This document shows positions 45,905-54,307 of a DNA stretch of 64,000 nucleotides, piece by piece. The position numbers and the translations under genes were made by a program. Each line of letters opens with the position of its first letter. The first letter of the stretch is position 1. Source of the stretch: JANMZO01 sp963763135 (GTDB taxonomy: Bacteria > Actinomycetota > Acidimicrobiia > Acidimicrobiales > JANYDT01); contig CAVXNJ010000009.1 in NCBI GenBank assembly GCA_963763135.1, positions 620,001 to 684,000 of the forward strand, read 5' to 3'. The notes under the pieces were generated by a model. That model made no database searches, was not told the DNA's origin, and saw only the letters and a program-made list of their open reading frames with translations.

Positions 45905-47353
45905 GTGAACCTCCGCACCCGGCTGGCGCTCTTGTTGGCCGCCCTTGCCGGGGTGACCGCCACGCTGGTTGGCGTGGTTGGGCATCGGCTCACTGCACTC
46001 AGTTTCAGTAACGAAATCAGGAGTTCGTTGGATTCTTCGGCCGCTCGTCTTTCGAAAATGGGCGGCATCGACGCGCAACGGAGTTGTTCCCTACGTAACG
46101 ATCGACGCTATGGCTCACCTGCCCCGCAAGCCGAAGCCGCCGGAATCGATGTCGACGGCGACGGGCGGACCGGAGGCCCGGGACCGACCGCACCGGCCAC
46201 GGCCGTGCTGATTCAATGCCTGGATTCGACGGGAGCAATCACGTTCGCTCCACGCCAGCTCGATCTTCCGGTTTCAGATGCCGACAAGAAGGTGGCGACG
46301 GCCGAACGCGGAACGAAGATCTCCCGCACCGTCACCATTTCGGGCGAACGGTTCCTGGTGCTGACGATCGCGGTTGATCCGTCCGGTGCCGTCCAGCTCG
46401 CCCGCCCGCTGTCGGAGAACGACAGTGTTCTGTCATCACTCGTGATCCGATTCGGTCTGCTGGTCGCCGGTTCGACGGCCCTGGCCGGACTCGCCGGGCT
46501 GTGGGTGGCGCGCCGGACCACCCGACCCATCGTCCAGCTGACCGCGGCAGCCGAGGAAATTGCTGCGAACGGACATCTCGACGTGGTGCTTCCCAATCCC
46601 GGCGGCAACGACGAAACGGGTCGGCTGACCCGGTCGTTCTCGACAATGGTCGATGCGCTGCGAACCTCGAAGACCCAACAGACCCAGCTCGTGCACGATG
46701 CCGGACACGAGTTGCGTACCCCGATCACCAGTTTGCGAACCAACATCGGGGTACTGCGCCGCCACCGTGATTTACCCGCTGACACCAGAGCAAGGCTCGT
46801 CGACGATATGCATGCGGAGTTGGCCGAACTGACGAGCCTGGTCGATGAGCTCATCGCCCTGGCCGCCGACAACGAGTCCGATGATCCGGTGGGGACGGTG
46901 GACCTCGGTTCCATGGTTGAGATGACCGTGGACCGGTGGAGCAGGCGCTCCGGCCGCAACATCACATTTGAGCGCTCCGATGAGGAAAGCTTCCCGATCG
47001 AAGGGCGTCAGAAGATGTTGGGTCGTGCCGTGTCGAACCTGGTGAGCAATGCCACGAAGTTCAGCCCTGAGGGATCCGCGGTTCACGTATCGCTTCGTCG
47101 CGCATCCGACGTGTATGAAATCCTCGTGACGGATTCCGGCCCGGGTATCGCGGTGGAGGATCTCCCACGCATCTTCGATCGCTTCTACCGGTCCACCATT
47201 CACCGGGATCATCCCGGCTCGGGTCTCGGGCTCTCGATTGTTTCGTCCGCAGCGTCAATGCATGGGGGAACCGTAAGTGCACGGAACAACACTGATGGTC
47301 CGGGTGCGACCTTCGTCCTCCGTTTTCCGGTGAATACGCCGCTCACGCAATAG
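45905..47353 (+). CDS. sensor histidine kinase (MprB-like)
   Basis: A 482-residue membrane kinase starting at GTG 45905. One segment at about 6-26 and a second at about 183-201 bracket a 155-residue sensor region that includes a Gly/Pro/Ala-rich loop near 88-98 and two Cys residues (61 and 105). HAMP follows (RRTTRPIVQLTAAAEEIA). The phosphorylated His268 is in VHDAGHELRTPITSLR; NLVSNATKFSPEG, TDSGPGIAVEDLPRIFDRFYR and GSGLGLSIV complete the ATPase core. It pairs with the regulator three bases upstream. Confidence 0.93.
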   Translation: MNLRTRLALLLAALAGVTATLVGVVGHRLTALSFSNEIRSSLDSSAARLSKMGGIDAQRSCSLRNDRRYGSPAPQAEAAGIDVDGDGRTGGPGPTAPATAVLIQCLDSTGAITFAPRQLDLPVSDADKKVATAERGTKISRTVTISGERFLVLTIAVDPSGAVQLARPLSENDSVLSSLVIRFGLLVAGSTALAGLAGLWVARRTTRPIVQLTAAAEEIAANGHLDVVLPNPGGNDETGRLTRSFSTMVDALRTSKTQQTQLVHDAGHELRTPITSLRTNIGVLRRHRDLPADTRARLVDDMHAELAELTSLVDELIALAADNESDDPVGTVDLGSMVEMTVDRWSRRSGRNITFERSDEESFPIEGRQKMLGRAVSNLVSNATKFSPEGSAVHVSLRRASDVYEILVTDSGPGIAVEDLPRIFDRFYRSTIHRDHPGSGLGLSIVSSAASMHGGTVSARNNTDGPGATFVLRFPVNTPLTQ

Positions 47354-47419
47354 TGCCCCAAGGGTTCTTTTGCATCGGTGGTGTGTACTTTCGGCCATTC
47401 GCCGTGCTACACACGAGGG

Positions 47420-48688
47420 ATGGCCGCATCCGTCGAGAGTGGAACACCCGGGGTTGATGTCGGGTCGGGCCTGTTCAGCAGCCTGAAGTACCCCGGAGCC
47501 AAACGGTATTTCGCCGGCCTGGCCACCTCGATGATCGGCACGTGGATGCAGTCGATTGCGCTGTCGTGGCTGATCGTCAAGGTGCTCGACGGTGGAGGAC
47601 GTGAACTCGGCCTGGTCACGGTCTTCCAATTCGGGCCGATGCTGCTCCTTGGGCTGTACGCCGGCGGGCTATCGGACCGCATGGACAAGCGAAAGCTGAT
47701 GCTGTGCACGCAGTTCTTCATGGGCGCCGCGGCGCTGTTGCTGGCCTTTGTCGATTTCACCGGCCGGGAGACCCTCGGGGTCGTGTACTTGCTCTCGGCG
47801 ATTTCCGGCTTGGCCTCGGCCTTCGACACGCCGGTCCGACGCTCGATGATCGGCGATCTCGTCCCGAAAGAAGCCGTACCCAACGCAATGTCACTCAACA
47901 CGGGGGTGATGACCTCCACCCGGGTACTCGGGATGGCCGTCGGTGGCTACGTGGTTAGATACGCCGGAACCGAATGGTGTTTTCTGATCAACGGTGTGTC
48001 GTACATCGCCATGATGTTGGCGGTCTACGGACTTGAACACCGGACCCACGCAACCCGGGCCGACGCCGCAAACGGGGGAGTGCGGAGTGCTCTCGTGCAC
48101 GTTTGGCACCACCGTGAACTTCGACTGGTGATGGCCGCGACAGCCGTCGCCGCGACCCTGACCTTCAACTACCAGACGACGTTTCCGTTGCTCATCAAGA
48201 ATGTCTTTCACCACGACGCTGATTCGCTCGGCAGTCTCTTTGCGGTTACGGGCGCGGGCAGCTTTCTCGGCGCGCTGATTTCAGCCCGTCGTCGCGAGCC
48301 TTCGGTAGAGGTCTTTCTGGTCGGCGTGACCACGATGGGGGTCGGGGCCCTGCTGCTCAGCGTGGCCGGGTCGTATGCCGTCGGCCTGGTGATGGCGCTC
48401 CCACTCGGGATCGGCGGTGGCCTTCTGATGTCGCAGATGAGCGGGCTGCTGACCTCGCGCTCGGCCTCCAGCATGCGCGGTCGGGTGCTGGCCCTGCAAT
48501 CCGTGGTCTTTCTCGGATCGACCCCGATCGGTGGGCCGATCGTGGGAGCCATCGCCGACCACGCCGGTGCCCGGTGGGCGAGTGCCGCCGGCGGTTTCGG
48601 CGCATTGCTTGCCGCAGCCGTGGGCATCGTCACGTGGCGTGCGGTTCGGGTGGCCCATCGCTCGCTGCCGAACCTGGTTGCCGACTAA
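47420..48688 (+). CDS. MFS transporter (EntS/DHA3-like)
   Basis: A 422-residue transporter with about 12 membrane segments. Family landmarks include RYFAGLATSMIGTWMQSIALSWL near residue 30, GLYAGGLSDRMDKRKLM near 80 (motif A), and SGLASAFDTPVRRSMIGDLVP near 130, which is the EntS/DHA3-type pattern of exporters for siderophores, macrolides or unknown compounds. It follows the second two-component system by 66 bases on the same strand and may be under its control. ATG 47420 is preferred; a 14-residue longer form from 47378 is possible. Confidence 0.9.
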   Translation: MAASVESGTPGVDVGSGLFSSLKYPGAKRYFAGLATSMIGTWMQSIALSWLIVKVLDGGGRELGLVTVFQFGPMLLLGLYAGGLSDRMDKRKLMLCTQFFMGAAALLLAFVDFTGRETLGVVYLLSAISGLASAFDTPVRRSMIGDLVPKEAVPNAMSLNTGVMTSTRVLGMAVGGYVVRYAGTEWCFLINGVSYIAMMLAVYGLEHRTHATRADAANGGVRSALVHVWHHRELRLVMAATAVAATLTFNYQTTFPLLIKNVFHHDADSLGSLFAVTGAGSFLGALISARRREPSVEVFLVGVTTMGVGALLLSVAGSYAVGLVMALPLGIGGGLLMSQMSGLLTSRSASSMRGRVLALQSVVFLGSTPIGGPIVGAIADHAGARWASAAGGFGALLAAAVGIVTWRAVRVAHRSLPNLVAD

Positions 48689-48773
48689 CCGAGCTGAGCG
48701 GAGTCACGTGGCCGCCGTTTGCAACGGTCGGGTCGCGATTTCGTGCTGTCTGGTCTTTGGAATAGGTGGACAG

Positions 48774-48779
48774 TAGGGT
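48774..48779 (+). promoter_or_regulatory. predicted -10 box of leaderless promoter for the MBL-fold gene
   Basis: TAGGGT stands six bases before the ATG at 48786, without a Shine-Dalgarno sequence. It makes the MBL-fold gene independent of the MFS gene 97 bases upstream. Confidence 0.5.
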
Positions 48780-48785
48780 CTTGGA

Positions 48786-49910
48786 ATGACTACTGCTGCC
48801 CCAGGACCCGTTCGCCAGGAGAAACTGCCTGCCCGGACCGAGGTGGAATTGGTCGCACCCGGGATTCTGCGGGCCCAGTTGCACATCGAGTTCCCCGGTC
48901 TCGCCCACATCAACACGTACCTCATCGAAGGACCCGACGGATTCGACGTGGTCGATCCGGGCCTTCCCGGTCCGGCTTCGTGGAATTCACTGTTGGAGCG
49001 ACTCTCGTCGGTCAATTTCCCCGTTGAGCGGGTGCGGTCGATCGTGATCACGCACAGCCACCCGGACCATTTCGGCAACGCCGAGCGGCTCGCCGAGGCG
49101 AGTGGCAACGCCATGATCGTCACGCACCGTTCGTTTCGGACCATGTTCGACCCGCTGCACGTCTGCGTAATGGGGGATGACTGCGACGATCCCGACCACG
49201 CCCACCCCGATCATGGCCAGGCGCCGCTGGATGCCGGCCGGCAGTTCACGCCCGACATTTCCGTCTCCGCGCCGTGGGGCAAGATCTGGGCGCCGCACAG
49301 CGACGATGCCACGCTGCGCAAGAGCCAAACGGAAACCCTGAGCGAGCGCGGTTGGCCGTTCCCCAAGCCGAAGCGCCGGGCCCGCAATGGTGAAGAGATC
49401 ATGCTCGGTGGACGCAGTTGGGAAGCGGTTCACACACCCGGGCACACACTCGATCACCTGTGCCTCTACGACCGGGAAAACGGCACGTTCATTTCCGGCG
49501 ACCATGTTCTGCCTACGATCACCCCTCACGTATCGGGTATCGGTTCCGGCAAGACGTCACTGGCCGATTTCCTGAGTTCACTCGACAAGGTCGCGGCGAT
49601 CCCCGATGTCACCACCGTCCTTCCCGCCCATGGACTCGAGTTCACCGATCTTCCGAACCGGGTGCGCGAAGTGAAGGAACACCACCAGGACCGTCTCGAG
49701 CTGTTGGCACGCGTGTCGCAGGCCGAGGGTTGGGTGACCGTCGAGGGATACAGCCACTTCCTATTCCGGCCGGAACGGTGGGGCTCGATGGCCGAGAGCG
49801 AAACCTACGCGCACTTGGAATATGCGGTGCAGGTGGGCGACGCCGACGTTCGCATGGGTCCGAAGGAACAACTGGAATATCAGGTCCACGGGTCACCGAT
49901 CCTCGTCTGA
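48786..49910 (+). CDS. metallo-beta-lactamase-fold hydrolase
   Basis: A 374-residue MBL-fold protein. Metal ligands are visible: THSHPDHFGNAE near residue 91 (HxHxDH), HTPGHTLDH near 217, and SGDHVLP near 237. A family-typical insertion between the first and second motifs carries several Cys, His and Asp residues (CVMGDDCDDPDHAHPDHGQ). The C-terminus (about 290-374) looks like the winged-helix tail seen in LACTB2-type proteins (VREVKEHHQDRLELL). It probably cleaves a thioester, lactone or phosphodiester; substrate unknown. Convergent with the nitroreductase gene. Confidence 0.9.
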   Translation: MTTAAPGPVRQEKLPARTEVELVAPGILRAQLHIEFPGLAHINTYLIEGPDGFDVVDPGLPGPASWNSLLERLSSVNFPVERVRSIVITHSHPDHFGNAERLAEASGNAMIVTHRSFRTMFDPLHVCVMGDDCDDPDHAHPDHGQAPLDAGRQFTPDISVSAPWGKIWAPHSDDATLRKSQTETLSERGWPFPKPKRRARNGEEIMLGGRSWEAVHTPGHTLDHLCLYDRENGTFISGDHVLPTITPHVSGIGSGKTSLADFLSSLDKVAAIPDVTTVLPAHGLEFTDLPNRVREVKEHHQDRLELLARVSQAEGWVTVEGYSHFLFRPERWGSMAESETYAHLEYAVQVGDADVRMGPKEQLEYQVHGSPILV

Positions 49911-49922
49911 TCGTTCGAACCG

Positions 49923-49947
49923 GATCCGCGAGCAGCGTCGGCGGATC
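49923..49947. terminator. hairpin between convergent genes, possible weak terminator
   Basis: GATCCGC (49923-49929) pairs with GCGGATC (49941-49947) around an 11-base loop in the 64-base gap between the MBL-fold and nitroreductase genes. No T-tract follows on either strand, so its role in ending transcription is uncertain. Confidence 0.35.
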
Positions 49948-49974
49948 GAAGACGTTTCCGCTCGACGCCGTTCG

Positions 49975-50589
49975 CTATTCGAGAATTGTGAGGGCAACCG
50001 GTGGGCGGGCCGGTGCCTCCGGACTTGACAGTGGCCATCCCAGATAAATAAGCGCGCTTATGTATGTTTCCGGTTCGAACCCGCACAGTTCGGCGACCGG
50101 TGCGTGCGCTCCGTCTGGACATGAACCCCAGTACGTCGCCAATCCGGCCGCGGTGGCCGCCAGCAGCACGTTCTGTACACCGGCGGCGACAGCGTCACGG
50201 TTCTCCGCGGTCCGGTTGGAAGTATCGCCGGCGATGGAACCAACGATGAGCGTTGCGGGCGTCCGGAGGTACTTGCCGCGGGTCTTTGCCACTTTCTCCG
50301 CCGGATCGCCGCGCTGCTCCATGGCGTTGGCGATCGTTTCGCCGAGCTGGGCTCGTGCCGATCCTTCAGCGAGGGCAAAGCGCCAGGGCCAGGTCCGTTT
50401 GTGGTTGGGAGCCCACTGCGCCAGGTCGCACAGCTCCCGGACGAGTTCCTGCGAAACCTGGCGCTCCCGGTCAACGACCATGTTCGTTCGGCGATCACGA
50501 ATCGTCTGTGCGATGGCTCGGAACTCCGGTGTCGGTCCGACGGTTGAGTCGGTGCCCGTGGCATTCGGCGAAGTGGTTGGCGTTGTCAC
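49975..50589 (-). CDS. nitroreductase-family protein
   Basis: A 204-residue FMN-binding flavoprotein of the nitroreductase fold. Seen are IRDRRTNMVVD near residue 31 (Arg residues for FMN phosphate), WAPNHKRTWPWRFAL near 60, AAGVQNVLLAATAAGLATYWGS near 140, and a C-terminal YLGWPLSSPEAPARPPV. Such enzymes use NAD(P)H or F420H2 to reduce nitro, quinone or enone groups. The GTG start at 50589 follows a TAGGGT box by seven bases; a longer frame up to 51003 overlaps the divergent flavoenzyme gene and is not family-like. Confidence 0.88.
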   Translation of the reverse strand: MTTPTTSPNATGTDSTVGPTPEFRAIAQTIRDRRTNMVVDRERQVSQELVRELCDLAQWAPNHKRTWPWRFALAEGSARAQLGETIANAMEQRGDPAEKVAKTRGKYLRTPATLIVGSIAGDTSNRTAENRDAVAAGVQNVLLAATAAGLATYWGSCPDGAHAPVAELCGFEPETYISALIYLGWPLSSPEAPARPPVALTILE

Positions 50590-50596
50590 AGGTTTC

Positions 50597-50602
50597 ACCC
50601 TA
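50597..50602 (-). promoter_or_regulatory. predicted -10 box of leaderless promoter for the nitroreductase gene
   Basis: Minus-strand TAGGGT lies seven bases before GTG 50589, in the 96-base divergent gap to the flavoenzyme gene. Confidence 0.5.
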
Positions 50603-50685
50603 CCGGCGTTGCACGTCGTAGAGCCCCGGTCCCATAGGCTTTCCGTCGATCGACCGACGAGAGGCGACGAAGAGCGAGAGGGTTT

Positions 50686-51804
50686 GTGGTGCGTACATTC
50701 GATGTTGTCGTCGTCGGCGCAGGGGCCATGGGATCGGCGACGGCCTGGCAACTCGCTCACCGCGGTCGTTCGGTTCTGCTGTGTGAACAGTTCGAAGCCG
50801 GGCACAATCGGGGGAGCAGCCATGGTGCGGTGCGCATTTTTCGGTTGGCGTACGACGACGTCCACTACGTCCGCATGGCGCAGCGGGCGCTCCCTCTGTG
50901 GCGGGAATTCGAAGCCGAGGTAGGCGAAACATTCCTCGACATGACCGGCGTCTACGACCACGGCCCGGTGGGTACCGTAACGGCCATCGCGGATGCCTTG
51001 CACGCCGCCGGCGCCTCCTACGAATGGCTGAGATCAGACGCCGCGCACGAACGTGTTCCCGGCCTGATCTTCGATGAAGACGTGGTGTTCCACCCCGACG
51101 GCGGAAAGATCTTTGCCGCCGAAACGCTGCGCTCGCTCCAGAGTCGAGCTGTCGAACTAGGGGTGGAGGTGGCGTTCTCCACCAAGGTCGCACTGGCTGG
51201 GCTGGCCGATGACCGCGTTGATCTGCTGGTTGGCGACGAGGCGGTCTCGGCCGGCGTGGTCGTCGTGACCGCAGGAACGTGGGTGGCCGACGTTCTCGAA
51301 GGGCGGATCAAGCTCCCGCAGCTGACGCTCGATCGTGAACGCGTTACGCACTTTCGCCCGATCGATCCGAACGCAGTCTTTCCCTCGTTCCTTCATCACA
51401 TTGACGTTTGGCGTTACGGCTTGCAGACGCCCGGGGTCGGCCTGAAGATCGGGGGCCTCCGCGAGTCGCAGTTGCCGGGCGTAGCCGATGTGGCGCAGCC
51501 GATCGATCCCACCGACCCGGCCACGGTGAACCGATCGAATATCGACGCGGCGCGTCGCCATGCGGAACAGTGGGCACCGGGCGTGGATCCCGAGCCCATG
51601 TTCGGGCCGCTCTGCTCATTCACGTCCACCCCGTCACGCGACTTCATTCTCGACCGGATCGGTCCGATCGTTATCGGATCGCCATGCAGCGACCATGGGT
51701 TCAAATTCACGCCGTTGATCGGTTCTGTCCTGGCCGACCTGGCGTGTGGCACGCAAACATCGTTCGACCTCTCCCGCCACCGGCTGACAGCATTCGTCCG
51801 GTAG
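50686..51804 (+). CDS. FAD-dependent oxidoreductase (N-methyltryptophan/sarcosine oxidase type)
   Basis: A 372-residue flavoprotein of the monomeric sarcosine oxidase / N-methyl-L-tryptophan oxidase (SolA) family, which oxidises secondary amino acids with oxygen. It has the dinucleotide motif VVVVGAGAMGSATAW at residues 6-20, RGSSHGAVRIFRLAY near 45, the Cys in GPLCSFTSTPSRDFILD near 310, where the family attaches FAD covalently, and GSPCSDHGFKFTPLIG near 328. All key residues of the family are therefore present. GTG 50686 is the start; a second GTG follows directly. Divergent from the nitroreductase gene by 96 bases. Confidence 0.9.
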   Translation: MVRTFDVVVVGAGAMGSATAWQLAHRGRSVLLCEQFEAGHNRGSSHGAVRIFRLAYDDVHYVRMAQRALPLWREFEAEVGETFLDMTGVYDHGPVGTVTAIADALHAAGASYEWLRSDAAHERVPGLIFDEDVVFHPDGGKIFAAETLRSLQSRAVELGVEVAFSTKVALAGLADDRVDLLVGDEAVSAGVVVVTAGTWVADVLEGRIKLPQLTLDRERVTHFRPIDPNAVFPSFLHHIDVWRYGLQTPGVGLKIGGLRESQLPGVADVAQPIDPTDPATVNRSNIDAARRHAEQWAPGVDPEPMFGPLCSFTSTPSRDFILDRIGPIVIGSPCSDHGFKFTPLIGSVLADLACGTQTSFDLSRHRLTAFVR

Positions 51805-51879
51805 CGAGATGGTCCGAACCGCGGGCGATCCAAGCCCTGGGCCGCGGCCGTCGCGCTGTTTCGGCCAGAACCCCGCTGC

Positions 51880-51885
51880 TAGGTT
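51880..51885 (+). promoter_or_regulatory. predicted -10 box of leaderless promoter for the SDR-AKR-ASCH genes
   Basis: TAGGTT lies six bases before the ATG at 51892. No ribosome binding site is present. The three following genes are spaced by 8 and 17 bases, so this may serve them all. Confidence 0.5.
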
Positions 51886-51891
51886 TCTTCC

Positions 51892-52647
51892 ATGAATGAA
51901 GACGAGTTTGCCGGTCGAACGGTCGTGGTAACCGGGGGCGCCTCCGGAATGGGGGCGGCATCCGTCAGGCAGTTTGCGGCGCGGGGCGCATCGGTGGTCA
52001 TCGTGGATCGTAATGCCGCGCTGGCCGCCGAAGTTGCCACATCGATCGGGGCCGGTGCTCCCATGATCGGCGATGTGGCTGACTCTGCCTTCTGCAACGA
52101 AGTCATGGCGGAAGCAACTCGCCGCCACGGTGGCGTCGATGCGCTCGTGAATGCGGCCGGAGTCATCGTGCGAGCACGAGGTGAAGACACGACCGATGCC
52201 CAGTGGCATCACATCATGGGCGTCAACGTCAGCGGCACGTTCTTCATGTGCCGAGCGGCGATTGCCGCAATGAAGCTGCGCGGCGGGGGCGCAATCGTGA
52301 ACTTCGGTTCGATTTGGGGCGATCTCGGATCGTCGGGAGTCGCGGCCTACTGCGCGTCGAAAGGCGCGGTGCACAACCTGACCCGGGCGCTCGCCATGGA
52401 CCATGCCCGCGAGAACATTCGCGTGAACGCCGTTTGCCCCGGGGAAGTGAACACGCCGATGCTTTCGTCGGAGCGGAATGGACCGGTCACCGAGGAGATT
52501 CTCGCCGCCATAGCGGAGTCGGTTCCGATCGGACGCCTCGCCCAGCCGGAAGAGATCGCCAACGTTGTTGTATTTCTGGCGTCACGTGATGCCAGCTACA
52601 TGACCGGCGCGATGGTCAGCGTCGATGCCGGCTACGGCGCACGGTAG
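51892..52647 (+). CDS. short-chain dehydrogenase/reductase (SDR), FabG-like
   Basis: A 251-residue classical SDR. It has the cofactor motif TGGASGMG at residues 14-21, LVNAAGV near 84, catalytic Ser in NFGSIWGD near 140, and Tyr/Lys in YCASKGA near 153; PGEVNTPM and the C-terminal MTGAMVSVDAGYGAR are typical. It would reduce or oxidise an alcohol/ketone with NAD(P)H; substrate unknown. An aldo/keto reductase gene follows after eight bases, which suggests that both act on the same metabolite or pathway. Confidence 0.9.
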   Translation: MNEDEFAGRTVVVTGGASGMGAASVRQFAARGASVVIVDRNAALAAEVATSIGAGAPMIGDVADSAFCNEVMAEATRRHGGVDALVNAAGVIVRARGEDTTDAQWHHIMGVNVSGTFFMCRAAIAAMKLRGGGAIVNFGSIWGDLGSSGVAAYCASKGAVHNLTRALAMDHARENIRVNAVCPGEVNTPMLSSERNGPVTEEILAAIAESVPIGRLAQPEEIANVVVFLASRDASYMTGAMVSVDAGYGAR

Positions 52648-52655
52648 ACGCGCAC

Positions 52656-53672
52656 ATGGACTATCGCCGTATTGGGCGCTCGGGCGCCAAGGTCGCCCCG
52701 CTTGCGCTCGGAACCGACAACATCCTCAACCCAACCGACGAAGCCGAATCGATCCGCATGATCCATTGCGCGCTCGACGCCGGGCTCAACTTGATCGACA
52801 CGTCGAACAGTTACGCGGCCGGAGGGTCGGAAACCGTGATCGGCAAAGCCCTCGCCCAGGGCAGCCGTCGTGACCAGGCGTTCATCGCGACGAAAGTGCA
52901 CTACCCGACCGGTACGGGGCCGAACGACCGTGGGAATTCCCGGGTCCACATCATGCGGGCCTGCGACGATTCGTTGCGTCGACTCGGAACGGACTGCATC
53001 GACCTTTACCAGCTTCACCGGCCCGACTTCTCGGTGACGATGGAGGAGACACTAGGCGCGCTTACTGATCTTGTCCGCGCCGGAAAAGTTCGTTACATCG
53101 GCTCCTCGACATCGCCGGCCTGGCGCGTCATGGAAGGTGTGATGCTCGCCGATGCAAAAGGCTATGCGCGCTTTGTATCTGAACAGCCTCCGTACAACCT
53201 GCTCGACCGACGGGTGGAGAACGAACTCGTGCCGATGGCTCTCGAGCACGGACTCGGCCTGCTCCCGTGGTCGCCGCTCGCCATGGGCGTGTTGGGCGGA
53301 CGATACGCCGACGACAACATCCGCCCCGACGGTTCCCGTGCCGCTGTCCGCGGCGGCATCTATGCGGAACGCGTAAGCCAGGCTGCCGTCGTCGCCGGCA
53401 ACAAGTTCGTGAAGTTGGCACGCGACAACGGCTACGACGCCGCGCAGCTGGCCATCACCTGGCTGAAAGATCAACCCGGCGTTGTGGCTCCGCTCATCGG
53501 ACCCAAGTCCGTCGCCCAACTCGAACACTTCCTTCCGGTGCTCGAGATGTCGGTCACTGATGACATCAGGGCGGTCTGCGACACCATTTGCCCGCCCGGT
53601 AGCGCGATTGCGAACTTCCACAACTCGGCGCCGTGGATGAAAATGCAGTTGACGCCGGGTGCCGATTCCTAG
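52656..53672 (+). CDS. aldo/keto reductase
   Basis: A 338-residue (alpha/beta)8-barrel NADPH oxidoreductase. The catalytic tetrad can be assigned: Asp in NLIDTSNSY near residue 47, Tyr in the same segment (SNSYAAGGSE), Lys in FIATKVHYP near 78, and His in YQLHRPD near 116. The cofactor-binding segment GPKSVAQLEHFL near 290 is also present. Similar proteins include the potassium-channel beta subunit-like and L-glyceraldehyde reductase groups. It is in the SDR operon; the ASCH gene follows after 17 bases. Confidence 0.92.
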   Translation: MDYRRIGRSGAKVAPLALGTDNILNPTDEAESIRMIHCALDAGLNLIDTSNSYAAGGSETVIGKALAQGSRRDQAFIATKVHYPTGTGPNDRGNSRVHIMRACDDSLRRLGTDCIDLYQLHRPDFSVTMEETLGALTDLVRAGKVRYIGSSTSPAWRVMEGVMLADAKGYARFVSEQPPYNLLDRRVENELVPMALEHGLGLLPWSPLAMGVLGGRYADDNIRPDGSRAAVRGGIYAERVSQAAVVAGNKFVKLARDNGYDAAQLAITWLKDQPGVVAPLIGPKSVAQLEHFLPVLEMSVTDDIRAVCDTICPPGSAIANFHNSAPWMKMQLTPGADS

Positions 53673-53689
53673 AAACGGATGACTGCAGC

Positions 53690-54307
53690 ATGTTGATTCC
53701 GATCAAGGTTCTGGAGAGGATTCGGGCCGGTGAAATCGACCTGGCGTTCCGGCGGTGGCAGAAGCCGACCGTCAAGGTCGGTGGTCGCTTACGTTCGGCC
53801 CTGGGCGAGTTGAGCATTGGCAATGTTGCGGTTGTCGACCCTGCGTCGATATCCGACGCCGACGCGATCCGGGCCGGTTACGGTTCAGCCGATGATCTGC
53901 GCGCTGATCTTTTCCGCGAGCGTGGAGGGGTGGCCAGGGCCCGCACGGCGAAGCCGACCGAGGCGAGTCTGGTGTACCGGATCGAAGTGTCGTACCTCGG
54001 AGAAGACAGTCGGATCGCGTTGCGAACGGCACCGGTGTCGGAAACCGAGTTGGCAACGCTCGTCGACAAGGTGCGCAAGATCGATAGCCGTAGTGCGCGT
54101 GGTCCATGGGTGCAGCGCACTCTTGAGCTGATTGAGACCTGGCCCGAACGGCGGGCCCCGGAACTCGCCGAAATCGAAGGCCTGGAAACCCTCGTATTCA
54201 AGACGAACGTACGAAAGCTGAAGGAGCTGGGACTGACGGAGAGTCTGCGAGTCGGCTACCGGTTGGCGCCGCGCGGCGAACGGGTCCTGGGCGCTATGCG
54301 CGCTTAG
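53690..54307 (+). CDS. ASCH/PUA-like domain protein
   Basis: A 205-residue protein. Residues 1-110 (MLIPIKVLERIRAGEIDLAFRR, then PTVKVGGRLRSALGELSIG) form an ASCH/PUA-like fold, which binds RNA or modified nucleotides in known members. The remaining part (RTAPVSETELATLVDKVRKID, then VFKTNVRKLKELGLTESL, GYRLAPRGERVL) reads as helical, possibly a winged helix. ATG 53690 is chosen since family members begin with LIPIKVLERIRAGEI. Its last four bases overlap the convergent methyltransferase gene. A role in RNA metabolism would fit that neighbour, but this is inference. Confidence 0.82.
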   Translation: MLIPIKVLERIRAGEIDLAFRRWQKPTVKVGGRLRSALGELSIGNVAVVDPASISDADAIRAGYGSADDLRADLFRERGGVARARTAKPTEASLVYRIEVSYLGEDSRIALRTAPVSETELATLVDKVRKIDSRSARGPWVQRTLELIETWPERRAPELAEIEGLETLVFKTNVRKLKELGLTESLRVGYRLAPRGERVLGAMRA